Part shown: positions 47,720-59,689 of the stretch, one piece after another
Layout of the letters: each line of letters opens with the position of its first letter
How positions within the stretch are numbered: the stretch's first letter is position 1
Origin: Pieris napi
Lineage: Eukaryota > Arthropoda > Insecta > Lepidoptera > Pieridae
Length of the DNA stretch: 64,000 nt
Assembly (NCBI RefSeq): GCF_905475465.1
Contig: NC_062247.1
Span: forward strand, 12,028,001 to 12,092,000
Direction: 5' to 3'
Position numbers and translations under genes: made by a program
Notes under the pieces: model-generated
What the model was told of the DNA's origin: nothing
Database searches by the model: none
The model's input: only the letters and a program-made list of their open reading frames with translations

Positions 47720-48420
47720 TTAATGTCCATATGTTGTTCAGGTATCGAGTTATATATATAGTAACATAACATATGAAATCGGTAGAATAATATATATATA
47801 TATATGTTTGCCGTTGCCCTACTATATGTATACTCTTATTACTGGTTTAGTAATAACAAACGAACGACGAAGTGTTGAATAAATAATATTTAAATTATAT
47901 TATTTGAACAATGTTTTGTTGTTGTAAACGGCACGAGTGCCTTGATTTTTATGGTTATAATACGAGGCTATGACCCGGAGGTATGGGTTAATTTTTCGCT
48001 TGGTAGGCAAACACATGATTTATTACTAGTGCTTTATGCTATATGAAGACTTGCAAAGAGACTTTAGCCTCAAAGTATTTACTTTATAATCACACAAAAC
48101 AAACTATAAACGTATCCTCATCATAACTACTAACTTCTAGTTATTGCACAACTTGAGTTATCTGTATCATTTTGATATAGAAGTCCTAAAACTTATGTTG
48201 GAGTTGCCTGGAAGAGATCGCCTATCTAATAGGTATCGCTCTATCTATAAGGTGTACCCGGTCTCATTAACAATAGTCGAACATTTCAGTCTATTATCAT
48301 AAAACCATAATGAATTACACAACTTAACCTTTGCGAATTACCTATAGATTGCTGAAAACTGTACAAAACTCCGTTTAAAAGTTTTAAGTTCATAGCGTCC
48401 ATAAAGCCAAACGCAGCGAT
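47720..48420. other. AT-rich stretch with a short (TA)n run
   Basis: A (TA)n run lies at about 47,790-47,804; otherwise nothing recognised. Confidence 0.5.
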
Positions 48421-48424
48421 GGGA

Positions 48425-48585
48425 CTTTATTTTTATAATACGTAATAAATACATATTAATTTACTGCACTTCGTTGTAGCAATACAGGACGATTAAAATA
48501 ATTTAATAAAAAGGAGGGCAAGAAGCGGTCGTATCGCTTTAGCGCAATCTCTTCCAGTCAACCACTGTGAGAGAGAGAAAAAAAT
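48425..48585 (-). mobile_element. LINE 3' untranslated-region fragment
   Basis: Read on the minus strand, ttgactggaagagattgcgc, then taaagcgatacgaccgcttc, is a widespread lepidopteran LINE 3' region (from memory). It is followed by ataaaaataaagtccc, which resembles its polyadenylation tail. Boundaries are approximate. Confidence 0.5.
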
Positions 48586-48589
48586 TAGA

Positions 48590-49415
48590 TATACATGATA
48601 AAAGATATATACATGCATAGAGCGCAAGAAGTGCAAAACTAAATAAGACATAAAATTACTAAGACCAAACTAATGGAACGAAGCAATTAAAACATAAAAT
48701 GTATGTAAAGTAAAAGGGACAAAAATAAAAAAGCGACACCAGATTAAGAAAAGGGAACATAAATCACGAAAATTACAGATCAGTCAGTTCGTAAGTTATA
48801 ATGTAAGGGATACGATGTGGACAGGTAATGCTTGTACAGTAAAGATTTAAAGGAAGTTACATACTAAAGACACTTCAAAAGCTCATAATTAATAGTATTT
48901 TAACAAACGTTTAAGTAACGGCTCGTTATATCCGGGTAAGCGGGTGTTCGATAAAATTAGTCGCATGAGTGACTGGCCATCACGGTCAACTGAGCCCCAG
49001 TGCACTAAATGATTATCAAATCTGAGCTTAATCACCTTTTCATTGAATTTCAATCAAGTCATTTTGAATATAAAATAACTGAACAATCAAATTCTTTTTA
49101 GGTTAAAAAGGATTTGGAATATTTATAAAATTATTACTGGAATAAAGTATGTATGTTCAATTCGATAAATAGATGAGTAGAAATTAGGAAATTAGTTATA
49201 TTGTGGCAAAGTTATATGTGGAAGAGTTCTATGGTGTATAATGTATATTATGTGAAGATCTTTTTTCTTCTCAAAATAAGTTTTTGAATTCTAGATGTAT
49301 TGTATGACAGAATAATCACTGCAACCCATACAATGACCAATATTTAAGCCTTGACTTGTTTAAGCTATCGCGGAATAAACTTTTAAGGAGTATTAAAAAT
49401 ATCCATAGCGCTAAA
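48590..49415. other. A-rich stretch, nothing recognised
   Basis: The first 250 bp are A-rich and resemble the A-rich text at 16.68-16.92 kb in style only. No gene was recognised. Confidence 0.4.
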
Positions 49416-49420
49416 TCACC

Positions 49421-49586
49421 TGCATCATGAGCACACACAATTACACACGTACATACCTTACAAATTAGGTAAACGTATTGAATAATTTTTATTAATTTTT
49501 TCCTTCCTCGTTTGAACCTTTAGTACCTATAATTGTTATATTTTTAATTTACGTTAGCTGTAGTATTACGAAATAAATAGATAAAT
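49421..49586 (+). mobile_element. LINE 3'-tail repeat (second copy)
   Basis: It shares its start tgcatcatgagca and its end gttagctgtagtattacgaa, plus ataaatag, with 11,314-11,572, with several internal deletions. Confidence 0.65.
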
Positions 49587-49589
49587 ATC

Positions 49590-50470
49590 TATGCGCAAAA
49601 AGTAAAAGTATTTTAGAAATATTTGGAGGAAAACGTTACTAAGCGCTACAACCATCATGCTACTAAATCGTTTGGTTGGCACAGCTGTCTTTGATTGCTA
49701 ACCATCAAGGTATTTCCGGATAGGATGGATATACTAAACTATTACGATTTTAGATGGGAATTACTTGCTAAATAGGAACGTTTATTCGTTTATTTTCTGT
49801 CCTTATATTAACACTTTCTTAGAACGCGCTATCGGAACCTACTGGTTTGAATTTTAACTTCTTTGTGTTAAATTATTGATCAAGAAGTTTAAAGGATACT
49901 TGTGTAGGAAAAGTAAAACATATCATTAATTGGCGCGGGTAATATGGCATACACATCAGCATACTCGTTCTAAGCTAAATGCTAATGAGTAACTATTATA
50001 TATATTTTTGTAAAAAAAACGGAAATATCAGTCTGTGCCACAGATTTTTTGGACACTTTATCTTCCATTATTTCTTTTATAACAGACAGTGGACGATTGA
50101 CCTTCTGTTTCAGGCATGTGTGGATTTTTGGGCACGCGTGGTCTCCTCACGACGTCAACATTGCGAAAGTTGTACTGGTAATCACTAAGGGATATCCCAA
50201 GACATTATATAACTGATCAATGGTCTTATCAGTTATCTAAAAACGTTCGTTCATATAACGATTGTTAAGATGTTGAAACATTAATATTCAAAAGCTTTGT
50301 TGCGAGCATTTCGTAGTATTAAAAGCAACTCCGAAACGGATTCTATAACCGTAATAGGCTTACGAACCGACTTTTCCACTTCACTCGCGATTCTATTAGT
50401 TGGATATCGTGGAAATGAACCAAACAATATGAAATTGAGATAGTTCTCGAAGATGTTTGTATTTTGATAT
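49590..50470. other. AT-rich stretch, nothing recognised
   Basis: No feature was recognised in this stretch. Confidence 0.5.
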
Positions 50471-50473
50471 ATA

Positions 50474-51124
50474 CAGTGAAACCTGGTTAAGTGAGACATC
50501 AAGGGACCTGCAATATCGTTTCACTTATAGAGGTATTCCACTTACCCAGTGTCTCAGATATACAGGTATAAATAAATATCTGTCTCATTTACAGAGGTTT
50601 CCATTAATAGAGGTGAGAATACAGGTTATTTCAGTTATAGAGGTGCGAAAGAGTAGATTTTGGCACATTAAATTCGGCACAAACTTCTTCGCATGTCTTC
50701 CCACTTTCATAAACGGATATTAACTTCAGTTTTTCACGTAATGATAACGATTGTAGCTTTCGTTTTGGCATTTTTCAAATAAACATCTGTATGATAGTAA
50801 AGTGAAACTAAAACTGAAGGTAACTGAAGCTCAAAATTACTTACGAACCTACTTGGAATTACGTGTGGAATTTGTGGGTAGAATAAGAATGAGAAAACAA
50901 ACAATGTTATCTCAGTTACAGAGGTTTATGCATATAAAATTTACTCGCTGTCTCAGTTATAGAGGTAACTATGATGATAAATCGAAATAACAAATCCCAG
51001 ATATAGAGGCTTACCTCGTCCCACTAACAGAGGTAATTCAGCGCCAAAGTGTTGGGACCTCAGCATGAGTTCCAGTTATGGAGGTTTCTCACTTATCCAG
51101 GTCCCACTTAACCAAGTTTCACTG
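50474..51124. mobile_element. 651-bp pogo-like element made of internal end-motif repeats
   Basis: The ends cagtgaaacctggttaagtg and its inverted counterpart cacttaaccaagtttcactg are terminal repeats (one mismatch over the first 20 bp), flanked by TA at 50,472-50,473 and 51,125-51,126. The interior is full of diverged 13-mers of the form cagttatagaggt: exact or near copies at 50,632, 50,913, 50,954 and 51,073, with others near 50,520, 50,560, 50,585, 50,605, 50,995 and 51,020. TA duplication and CAGT ends fit Tc1/mariner-pogo elements. There is no transposase ORF. The open frames at 50,457-50,723 and 50,802-50,990 are the repeats translated. Confidence 0.8.
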
Positions 51125-51129
51125 TATTT

Positions 51130-51488
51130 CATAATCAATACTATGTAAAATTATTGTTATTATTTTGTTTGCACAGACAAAGCTGTTACTTTAACAAATT
51201 AATTACACTTTTCCCTCACAGTGTCAACATCGCCCGAAGATATAAAAATCAATAAGGCCATTCCATTTGCCTAATTAACTGGTACGATGAAGATAATAAT
51301 TTCATAAAATAGCAACGATTCTTGTCTGTTTTTTACTATGTAAAACCCGTACTCTTAGTTAAACATTTCTCTAATGGTAGATGAATAATAAATAAAATAA
51401 ATTAGTGTAATGGCATTTTAACCGAAGTACCAAGCTGTCTCTTTTCACCACAGCGTAAACACAGTGTACTTAAGTCAAGAAACTGCGA
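51130..51488. other. AT-rich stretch, nothing recognised
   Basis: No feature was recognised in this stretch. Confidence 0.5.
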
Positions 51489-51490
51489 TT

Positions 51491-51826
51491 GGATTTTATT
51501 AATAAAAAGAAAATCAGTGGCGCTCTGTAACGTAGGTCTGGGCCTCAGATTTCTGAATCTGTTTCATGATCATTTTTCAATCTAATAGGCAAGTAGGTGA
51601 TCAGCCTCATGTGCCTGACACACGCCGTCACCTTTTTGTGTCTTAGGCAAGCCGGTTTCTTCACGATGTTTTCCTTCACCGTACAAACGAATGTTAAATG
51701 TGCACATAGAAAGAAAGTCCATTGGTGCACAGCCGGGGATAGAACCTAAGACCTCAGGACGAGAGTAGCACGCTGAAGCCACTAGGCCAACACTGTTCAA
51801 TATTTTACACGGATTTTATTAATAAA
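51491..51826 (-). mobile_element. Full-length tRNA-derived SINE with 16-bp direct repeats
   Basis: The minus-strand SINE proper spans about 51,796 down to 51,515 and is complete: head aacagtgttggcctagtggc, B box region ggtcttaggttctatcccc, tail gagcgccactgatttt. ggattttattaataaa occurs at 51,491-51,506 and 51,811-51,826. Between the SINE head and the right repeat lie 14 extra bases (caatattttacac...), so the head may carry extra 5' nucleotides or the duplication may have been shifted. Confidence 0.88.
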
Positions 51827-51829
51827 TTT

Positions 51830-52110
51830 TATAATACATAAGCCTCAACATGCGAAGGAGTTCCTGATGTGTTCTTCACGCGCAGATGTTGTTGTATTAA
51901 AAAATATTATAAGATTTTAAACTACAATAACTAAGATCCAACTCTTCTCTAAAGTCTTTTCGTTAATTTATTTTTAAATTATTGACAAAAGATCATTAAA
52001 TGAATTTATCATGACGTCATAGAAGAAAAACCTCATAAAATGCGCATTTTAAATCTACGTCATAAAGGATATAATATAGTGTTTGAATTGTGCTGACTTA
52101 CCCTGAGGTA
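51830..52110. other. AT-rich stretch, nothing recognised
   Basis: No feature was recognised in this stretch. Confidence 0.5.
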
Positions 52111-52112
52111 TG

Positions 52113-52133
52113 CAACCTAACATTAATTAAATT

Positions 52134-52199
<66 letters not shown>

Positions 52200-52220
52200 A
52201 ATTTAATTAATGTTAGGTTG
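52113..52220. repeat. 108-bp perfect palindrome centred on (AT)n
   Basis: caacctaacattaattaaat followed by tacacacaca and (TA)n is mirrored exactly by (TA)n, tgtgtgtgta, atttaattaatgttaggttg. The axis is at 52,166/52,167. A further (AT)n run follows at 52,222-52,240. Confidence 0.92.
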
Positions 52221-52300
52221 TTATATATATATATATATATTTATTGGTTAATAATTAGAAGCGTAAACAAAATGTAAACAATCATAGCACACTTTTTTTT

Positions 52301-52575
52301 GTATGTTACAGGAGGCAAACGGGCAGGAGGCCCACCTGATGTTAAGAGATACCGCCGCCCATGAACACTCGCACTGCCAGAAGTGCGCTGCCGGCCTCTA
52401 TGGTACGCTCTTTTCTTGAAGGACCCTAAGTCGGAAGGTTCGGAAGGTAGTTCAGTGGGCAGCTGGTTCCACATAGTGGTGGTGCGCGGCAGAAATTGCC
52501 TTAAGAAACGCTCAGTTGTACGGACGTCAAGGTGATACTTTGAAGCCAATATGGGCCCTTTAGTTTTATTCACAT
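52301..52575 (-). pseudogene. Jockey-like LINE C-terminus, best-preserved copy
   Basis: The minus-strand frame (52,573 downwards) reads MNKTKGPILASKYHLDVRTT, then ERFLRQFLPRTTTMWNQLPT and EPSDLGSFKKRAY, before passing in frame into the GRQRT 3' region. RT.FPRT...WN.LP...... .DLGSFK.R is the end of a jockey-superfamily reverse transcriptase. It retains the Trp that other copies in this window have lost. The 5' end is truncated next to the palindrome at 52,113-52,220, and the 3' region runs to ggcaaacgggcaggaggccc on the plus strand. Confidence 0.85.
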
Positions 52576-52579
52576 TACA

Positions 52580-54250
52580 CTTATAAATTGTATTTTAATA
52601 TTCTCGTTTCCAATAATTTCCAATAACATAAGTGTCATTTAGATTTATGAACCCTTAGATAAGCCAAGGTAGTTTTGGTTAGCGTCACAACCCTACTACC
52701 CCTAATTTAATGTTAGTTATAAGCTCATATTTTAAACCATTAAAGTCAGTTGTTACCCAGTTTCAAACAAAGTGTTTTATTTGAACATATACAACAACCG
52801 CCACTGAACTTAATGCCTATAATGAAGAATTTTTAAAATTTAAAATATATTTAGTACTTTATAAGGCACCTTAAAACTTGGGTTGAGTTAGCTTAAAACT
52901 GATAAAGTTAATAGATTGTAAGCAAAAACACGTAATCTCGGACTACAAAGAGTCATTGAACAGCAATTACCTTCGAGGCCTTCAAAAGGTCTTTAATTAA
53001 ATCCTTCTCCGATGACATCATAATTATCGCGTAAATTGGATTGAGACATCCCCTGTTTTGTTAATTGTAAGTAGAAAATACTCTTTAATTAATAAGCTTT
53101 TGGTATTAGTATTTTTAATTTCTGCGTTACAAGTATTATTTAAAGATTCGAACAGTTCGTTGCTATCTATTCCAATATTAATCATCAACTACTGAACACG
53201 TATATTATATTTATTAATATCAGTTTAGCGGTTTAGATACATAATATATATATCACACGATTTACATAAAACCATAAATAAACACTATATAATACACATA
53301 ACATATATATATAACATATAAACAACACTATATATAAAAATCCTACAACATACAACTTGTTTTTATATGATAGTAGATGACCCAGTGAACTTCGTATAAT
53401 CTACATATATTTGAGTCAAAACTTAATACATTTTTTTTAAACGGCCCTTACACTACGCTAGCACAAATTTCATATAAATAATATATGACAAATTACCAAA
53501 TAATAAATATATGACAACTAAGCACCAGTTTTTACTTCTAAAAAGACAAAAGACCTCAAATATTTCTGCTAGGAAAAGTTTTTATTGGAAAACTCATTTG
53601 TCGTTTTTTGTATTTTTCTTAACTTATTATTTATGTTTCCCGCCTACTTTGAACTTTAAATTACTAATAATAATATTAATTACTTAGTATTAATTTAATT
53701 CAGCCAATATAGCCTTTCCCAATAGTTACATAATGCCGAAGCTTATTTAATAAGAATTGGGTTTCTATATAAATTTACATTTCCTTTTAATCTTTCAACT
53801 TTCAGCATTAGTCCTTTGATCTATTTTAATTTATTTACTTTGACGTTATTAGATATAATTTATAAATACGTCTTTAATGATACAAATGTTGGTATAATAT
53901 TAACTGATTGATTTATTTTCGTCTCAAAGTTCTACCTTTTTTTCTAGACTTATTCACGAATTTGTGTAATAATATACTGCTGTATTTCTTCTTACTTGCT
54001 GTATATCAATACGTTAAGTTTTACGGGGCATAGTCATCTCTTTTATCGCATTGTACGAGTGATTATTATTTAATAAATATTATACCAAAAGTTTATCCAA
54101 CAACAAACAATCTACTATAGTTTATAATTGCACTTGGTTTACGCGATTAAAAAAATCATTTTATCGAACCATTTCAGTGGTAAAGTCATTTCAATAGACT
54201 CTTGTCGTAAAACCGGATAGTTATGTCTAAATGTGTGATATGGTAAATGA
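52580..54250. other. 1.7 kb AT-rich, with TA-rich simple sequence
   Basis: Short TATA/ACATA-rich runs lie at 53,237-53,345 and a possible 5' remnant of the ACTAGCTGACCC family at 53,386-53,410. No gene was recognised. Confidence 0.5.
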
Positions 54251-54255
54251 TGTGG

Positions 54256-54578
54256 TATTCGAATAAAAAAACAGTGTTGGCCTAGTGGCTTCAGCGAGTG
54301 ACTCTCATCCCTGTGATTCTAGGTTCAAGCCCCGGCTGTGCACCAATGGACTTTCTTTTCATGAGCGCATTTAACATTCACTCGAACGGTGAAGGAAAAC
54401 ATCGTTAGGAAACTGGTTTGCGTTAGACCCAAAAAGTCGACGGTGTGTGTCAGGCACAGGAGGCCGATCACCTACTTGCCTTTTAGATTGACAAATTATC
54501 ATGAAACAGATACATAAATCGTGAGGCTCAACCCTACTAAATAGGTGGTAGCGCCACAGATTTATTTATTTATTCGAA
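54256..54578 (+). mobile_element. Full-length tRNA-derived SINE with 8-bp direct repeats
   Basis: The forward copy is the clearest in the window. It starts cagtgttggcctagtggctt at 54,272 and has the A box TGGCCTAGTGG. The B box reads GGTTCAAGCC in tctaggttcaagccccgg. It continues through caatggactttc, gaacggtgaaggaaaacatc and cccaaaaagtcgacggtgtg to the tail ggtggtagcgccacagattt and a (TTTA)n end. tattcgaa at 54,256-54,263 and 54,571-54,578 is the likely target duplication. Confidence 0.92.
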
Positions 54579-54584
54579 AACTTC

Positions 54585-55885
54585 GTAAACAGTTGACTGG
54601 GTAAACATTCCTATTGAAAAATAAAAACGTAAGTTTATTTAAGTGCACCTACTTTGTTTTCTTGTAACAAAGAGTTGGTTGTATCAAAGCGAAATTCAAT
54701 TCCAAACATTCTCTCTACCGACGCTCGCGTTACTCACTTGGGTGTACAATACAAAAGTCCACTCTGACTATTCTATCATCGCACATTTAATATTCATTTA
54801 TAGTTTTTGCTCTGAGCTTTGGGGATTTGGTTTTTCAGGAATAAATATTGTAGAATTACTATATATATATTAATTGAATATTTCAGTAACTTCTTTAGCG
54901 GATATAAATAAACAAGAAAAATTGTTGGTTATTTCATAAAATCATATAGCTAAGATTATTAATAAATAAATTATTTTTAAGATAAATTAAATACAAATAC
55001 TCATAATCATAGTTAATATTATTTGGGTCTTTATAGATATGCGTGCGTAGACGATATGACAAAAAATAACTCTAACAAACCGTTTAGTTTTAAGATCAAA
55101 ATTGTCAAAACTTTAAAAGCTTTAAAATATTTAAATATATAAATATACGTTGTAAGTAGCGTTATATTTTGCAAGCTTCACAGCTATAAATTGCAAAACA
55201 ATTTGCTAGTCAAATTAGTTTTCTAAAAAGCCGATTAAGCGGAAACTAAAATCAGTCAATTATTTATCGAATAGTGCGGAATAAACAGAATAGAATAATA
55301 ATGTTTAATGTGCATGAGATAATAATTCCTATTGAAACTGCTCAATATGAGGTCAGTTCGGCTCGGATGTAAATGAATATTGTTATAGTATTAAGTAATT
55401 GTTTTGTGCTGAATGCTGATGCAAATATATGCCTTTTACTAATGGAAAACGCGTTTAATTTTGTATTTTGATGAACAAGCTGGATTTAACTTACGTAGCC
55501 ATCACTTCAAAATTACCTGTAACAAAATCAGAACGTGTTAAACAGACTTGTACATATATACGAAGGACATATTTCTATGTCTTGAACAGAAATCACATGA
55601 GAATTGGGTTTAATTTTTTCCTTTTTGTGTTTTGGCCAACTCAGTTAGGTACAGATTCCATATAATGTAAGTATTTTTAGTCAAATTATAATTAAAAGCC
55701 TTCAACCCATGTCATTTTGTACTTAGCATATCCATAGCCTTCTTTGATAAAATATTTTCCAAAATATAGATACAAAATTCTTTTCGACATAATTCAAGCC
55801 TATCGATGTTATAGATATTGGTAAAAATTATCACTTTAAACGTCTCGAACATTCCGCTTGTAAACATCATATAAATTTGGTTATA
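54585..55885. other. AT-rich stretch, nothing recognised
   Basis: No gene or repeat was recognised in this stretch. Confidence 0.5.
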
Positions 55886-55890
55886 GTACG

Positions 55891-57140
55891 AGATCCGACC
55901 GCGTGATTTATACGTTCATATGTTTGATTAATAAAATATAATTTTTATCGATATTTATAACTAAACCAATGCAGATCCGCAAAGGTGGCCATCCAAATTT
56001 GGCCGCAATTAATTTTAATTAAAATGTAATTAATTATTTATTTTTGAACAATTACGTTCACTTGTAATTGTTAAAAAATATATTTCATTAGAAAGAAATA
56101 TACCTGAGATACCGAGAAAGTTCAAGGTGCCATCCCTCACTTGGCCGCAACCTAATGTCAGCCAGGTGTAAACAGGTATAATTTCGTTAAATATATACGT
56201 TCATAATGTATTATCATGTTATACATACCAAATTGAAGATTAATTCTTTCCCTACATGATGAGATATAGGTGCCTATGCAAAAATGCCCGCAAATAGTGA
56301 CTGCCAACGATTAAAGATAAATAAAAGCGAGAGAAACTTAAGATAAACACCCCATGTCGAATAAAGATAGAGCATCCCAGCTGCTTGTCGTTTTTATGCT
56401 ACTGCGCATGCGTCCATAGATAAGGTGCTCAACTAGTAGCTCGCGTATTTGCTTGGAGTTTAAAATACTCCAAAAATTGAGCAGTAAAAATAATATGTCA
56501 CAATAATTAATCTACCAAACTAGTGTTTTCAATATTTTTTTAATTATATTCAACTAAAACAATATTGATATGATTGCAATATTCAGTACGGTATTTAGTT
56601 GAGCACCTTGCCTATGGACGCATGCGCAGTAGCATAAAAACGACAAGCAGCTGGGATGCTCTATCTTTATTCGACATGGGGTGTTTATCTTAAGTTTCTA
56701 TCGCTTTTATTTATCTTTAATCGTTGGCAGTCACTATTTGCGGGCATTTTTGCATAGGCACCTATATCTCATCATGTAGGGAAAGAATTAATCTTCAATT
56801 TGGTATGTATAACATGATAATACATTATGAACGTATATATTTAACGAAATTATACCTGTTTACACCTGGCTGACATTAGGTTGCGGCCAAGTGAGGGATG
56901 GCACCTTGAACTTTCTCGGTATCTCAGGTATATTTCTTTCTAATGAAATATATTTTTTAACAATTACAAGTGAACGTAATTGTTCAAAAATAAATAATTA
57001 ATTACATTTTAATTAAAATTAATTGCGGCCAAATTTGGATGGCCACCTTTGCGGATCTGCATTGGTTTAGTTATAAATATCGATAAAAATTATATTTTAT
57101 TAATCAAACATATGAACGTATAAATCACGCGGTCGGATCT
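55891..57140. repeat. Giant near-perfect palindrome, 545-bp arms, 160-bp spacer
   Basis: The left arm 55,891-56,435 and right arm 56,596-57,140 are reverse complements over 545 bp with only three mismatches (at 56,331, 56,420 and 56,421). The outer 440 bp are identical. The outer ends read agatccgaccgcgtgattta. Each arm contains two copies of a motif ending ttggccgcaa: ggtggccatccaaatttggc (55,984) and ggtgccatccctcacttggc (56,126). There is no ORF of note and no clear flanking target duplication (left flank ttatagtacg, right flank tagcctatta). Candidates are a foldback-type transposon or a recent inverted duplication. Confidence 0.95.
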
Positions 57141-57144
57141 TAGC

Positions 57145-59535
57145 CTATTAGGAAAATGATTCCAGAAACGTATCCTTTGCCACCATATTACACAAAGCTG
57201 CCACGAATTGGACACAAAGGCAAAGCTATCTTGATTAAATACAGTTTTGTTGAAGACACCTCTAAGAGACCTTTCAGACAAGCAATCAGATCACCGCTCA
57301 GTTGCATCCGTTCATGATAACCCCAGCTTTGTCTCAAGTAACTAATCAAAGGTTGATATGATCACCGAAACCTCCACAAAATGGGGGTTTTACGATGTCG
57401 CTGGCAGTGGCTGAATTTATGCATATTGAATTGCGTCTAGAAAGTATTTATGGGCACTAAAACAAGAATAATGCTATCGTAGATAAGATATTAAATAACT
57501 ATTAATTAATCAATTGTATTTTATGTATGTGTATATTGTATACATGTTATCAATAAAGGCAAGTAAGTTGCTATATAGTAATAACTTCTATATCTTTAAT
57601 TAAGAAGAATTAACAATTATTACATACTTTTAAGTGTATTATAAAGTCGAAAGTTTGAAGATGAACTTTTATTAGAATAATATAATTACAAAGGAATCCT
57701 TTTTCTTTACTTCTCAAGCTAAATAATAATTCAAATTTTAGATTTCAATAAACAATGGTCTGTAAATTCTCATTATAACAACAAGGCATAAGGGAACTAA
57801 TTTCTCAGTAACAATGGCCAGTATCTTTGACAGCTTAACGTACAAATATTTGGACAATCGTCTCACTACGCCACCCATTGTCTAGGTCAAACTAATTTTG
57901 GAATCCTCAGAAGCCGTAATTCAATTTTACACCAAGATCATCAATTTTAATTAATTCCTCAAACGTCTTGATTAAACTTGTTTATTGGTGAAGTTTGACT
58001 GTTAAAGTCCCACATAGTTATGTTATAGGAATTTTATTGTGCCGTTCGGTTTACCTCATTGGTTTATGGAACGTTTGGTTGATAACAAGGTCTCGGCTTC
58101 AATTTCCCTATAAAATCCCACTGTCATTTTTTTAGTCTTCGGAGTTTAAATAGGAAAGTAAAGGTTTTTTTTCCTACAATAAAGTTCACAAAAAAGAGTG
58201 CGGCTTTACATGAATTACAATCTAGCCTATACAATAATCATGGATAATAAGTAATATTATGTTATGCTTAAACTAAAGTAACGTTCATTAACAGTCTTAG
58301 TTAATGTTTTGACACTATGTTCGTGTGTCTGAGATACCGCACTTGCACTTATAATCACTACACTAGGTTTATTAACTCAAAAGGTTTAGTTCTCTTATTC
58401 CTGATGTGTCAAGAAGTTTCATTGCCTCAGCATATACATGGCTATGTAGCCTGTTTGAGTAAGCTAAGGAAAACCGTTTCGCGGTATTTAGTACTGTAAC
58501 CACGTTAAGATCCTTGTGGATACTTTTATTTTCAATGTACCATGGTGCATTGACAATGTCCCGAAGAACCTTAATAAAGTGTAGGTAAAAATATTAAAGG
58601 TAAAATGCCTGATTAGGGGAGGTTTACGTGACTACCAAAATAGAACATAGTTTCCTAAAATAATCTACTCTTTTCAATAATTTAAAGACCGCAAATCTCA
58701 GAGCACAAAAGATCATAATCTCCTTCTAAGAAATCATTAAATTACAAGGTGGGCCGCGTTCCGCTCTGACGCCGGTTCCACGGCGCCCATACATCACTTA
58801 GTCAGCCGAGACCGCGCATGCGTGCTTACTTGAAAACTTCGCGTCAGGGGAGCGACTAGCTCCAAACAAATCGACCGATAATTTTGGAACATAGTGTATA
58901 ATATATTGAAAATCTTCTTCCTCGAAGAGATGCTATATTACAATCTATGACATCAAAAGCTTCAGAATGAATACCGAATATATAATTTTATTGCAAATTA
59001 TTTGTTTATTATTTGACAGTCACAAATCTAACAGATGGCGCTGAGTTGAAAGTACCAACGTTTCACATAAGCTACAATTTAATGGCATAACCGCCAAAGA
59101 AGCATGGTTGTCCCCATGACTGGTGTTCTCCCTTGAATAGTTTACTACTATGTAATATAACAAAAATCTTAGCCACAGCAACGCTTGGTCGTGTCTGCTA
59201 GTATACTATATATCTTTACTCTAAATGCATGTGTTAACGATAAATTGCTAGTCATTAAAACCTGTTGATCATTTAAATTCAAAGGCTTTGATCATGAAGA
59301 GTGCGCCAATGTTAACGAAATTGAAAAATTTGCATGTTTAAGCGGAACTTAATTTTCTTGTGTTCATATGGGTTTATGACTTTCCTTTGGTTCTCAATGG
59401 ATTTATGCATAGAAAATATATGACGTGTAACATTCATTATTCAAATTAGTTTGGTCAGAGTTGGTTTACTTTCAAAAAAGTATGTTTTGTATGGAAAATA
59501 CACGTATATATGAATTAGAGCCAAAAACGTTTTTT
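57145..59535. other. 2.4 kb with one CpG-rich patch, no gene recognised
   Basis: This is mostly AT-rich. At 58,745-58,870 there is a GC-rich patch (gtgggccgcgttccgctctg, ccgcgcatgcgtgcttac) with a minus-strand donor-like TTTCAA|GTAAGCACG. Nothing else was recognised. Confidence 0.45.
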
Positions 59536-59542
59536 TTAATAG

Positions 59543-59680
59543 AACAGGGGCAGGAGGCAAATATGATATTAAATTATATGTGCCCATGGCCTCTCACGGT
59601 GACATAAGGCACTTGCACTCGCATTGCCAGGCCTTTTATGAATTGGTACGCTCTTTTCATTAAGACTCAAGTCTTCTTCG
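59543..59680 (-). mobile_element. Jockey-like LINE 3' fragment, diverged
   Basis: Plus-strand text aggggcaggaggcaaatatg, cactcgcattgccaggcctt and attggtacgctcttttcatt matches the minus-oriented LINE tails, with an internal insertion around 59,590-59,610. The coding part is almost gone. Confidence 0.7.
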
Positions 59681-59689
59681 TTAACCTGT

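Noticed and set aside
50457..50990. 88- and 62-codon ORFs as transposase pieces
   Set aside because: They lie inside the pogo-like element and consist of its repeated 13-mer (…RFTYRGI…LQRF… patterns), with no DDE motif.
51545..51800. 61- and 72-codon ORFs on the minus strand
   Set aside because: They are translations of the SINE at 51.5 kb, as are those at 13,819, 14,515, 18,009 and 30,438.
57090..57281. 63-codon minus-strand ORF across the palindrome edge
   Set aside because: Half of it is palindrome arm sequence and the rest has no family resemblance.
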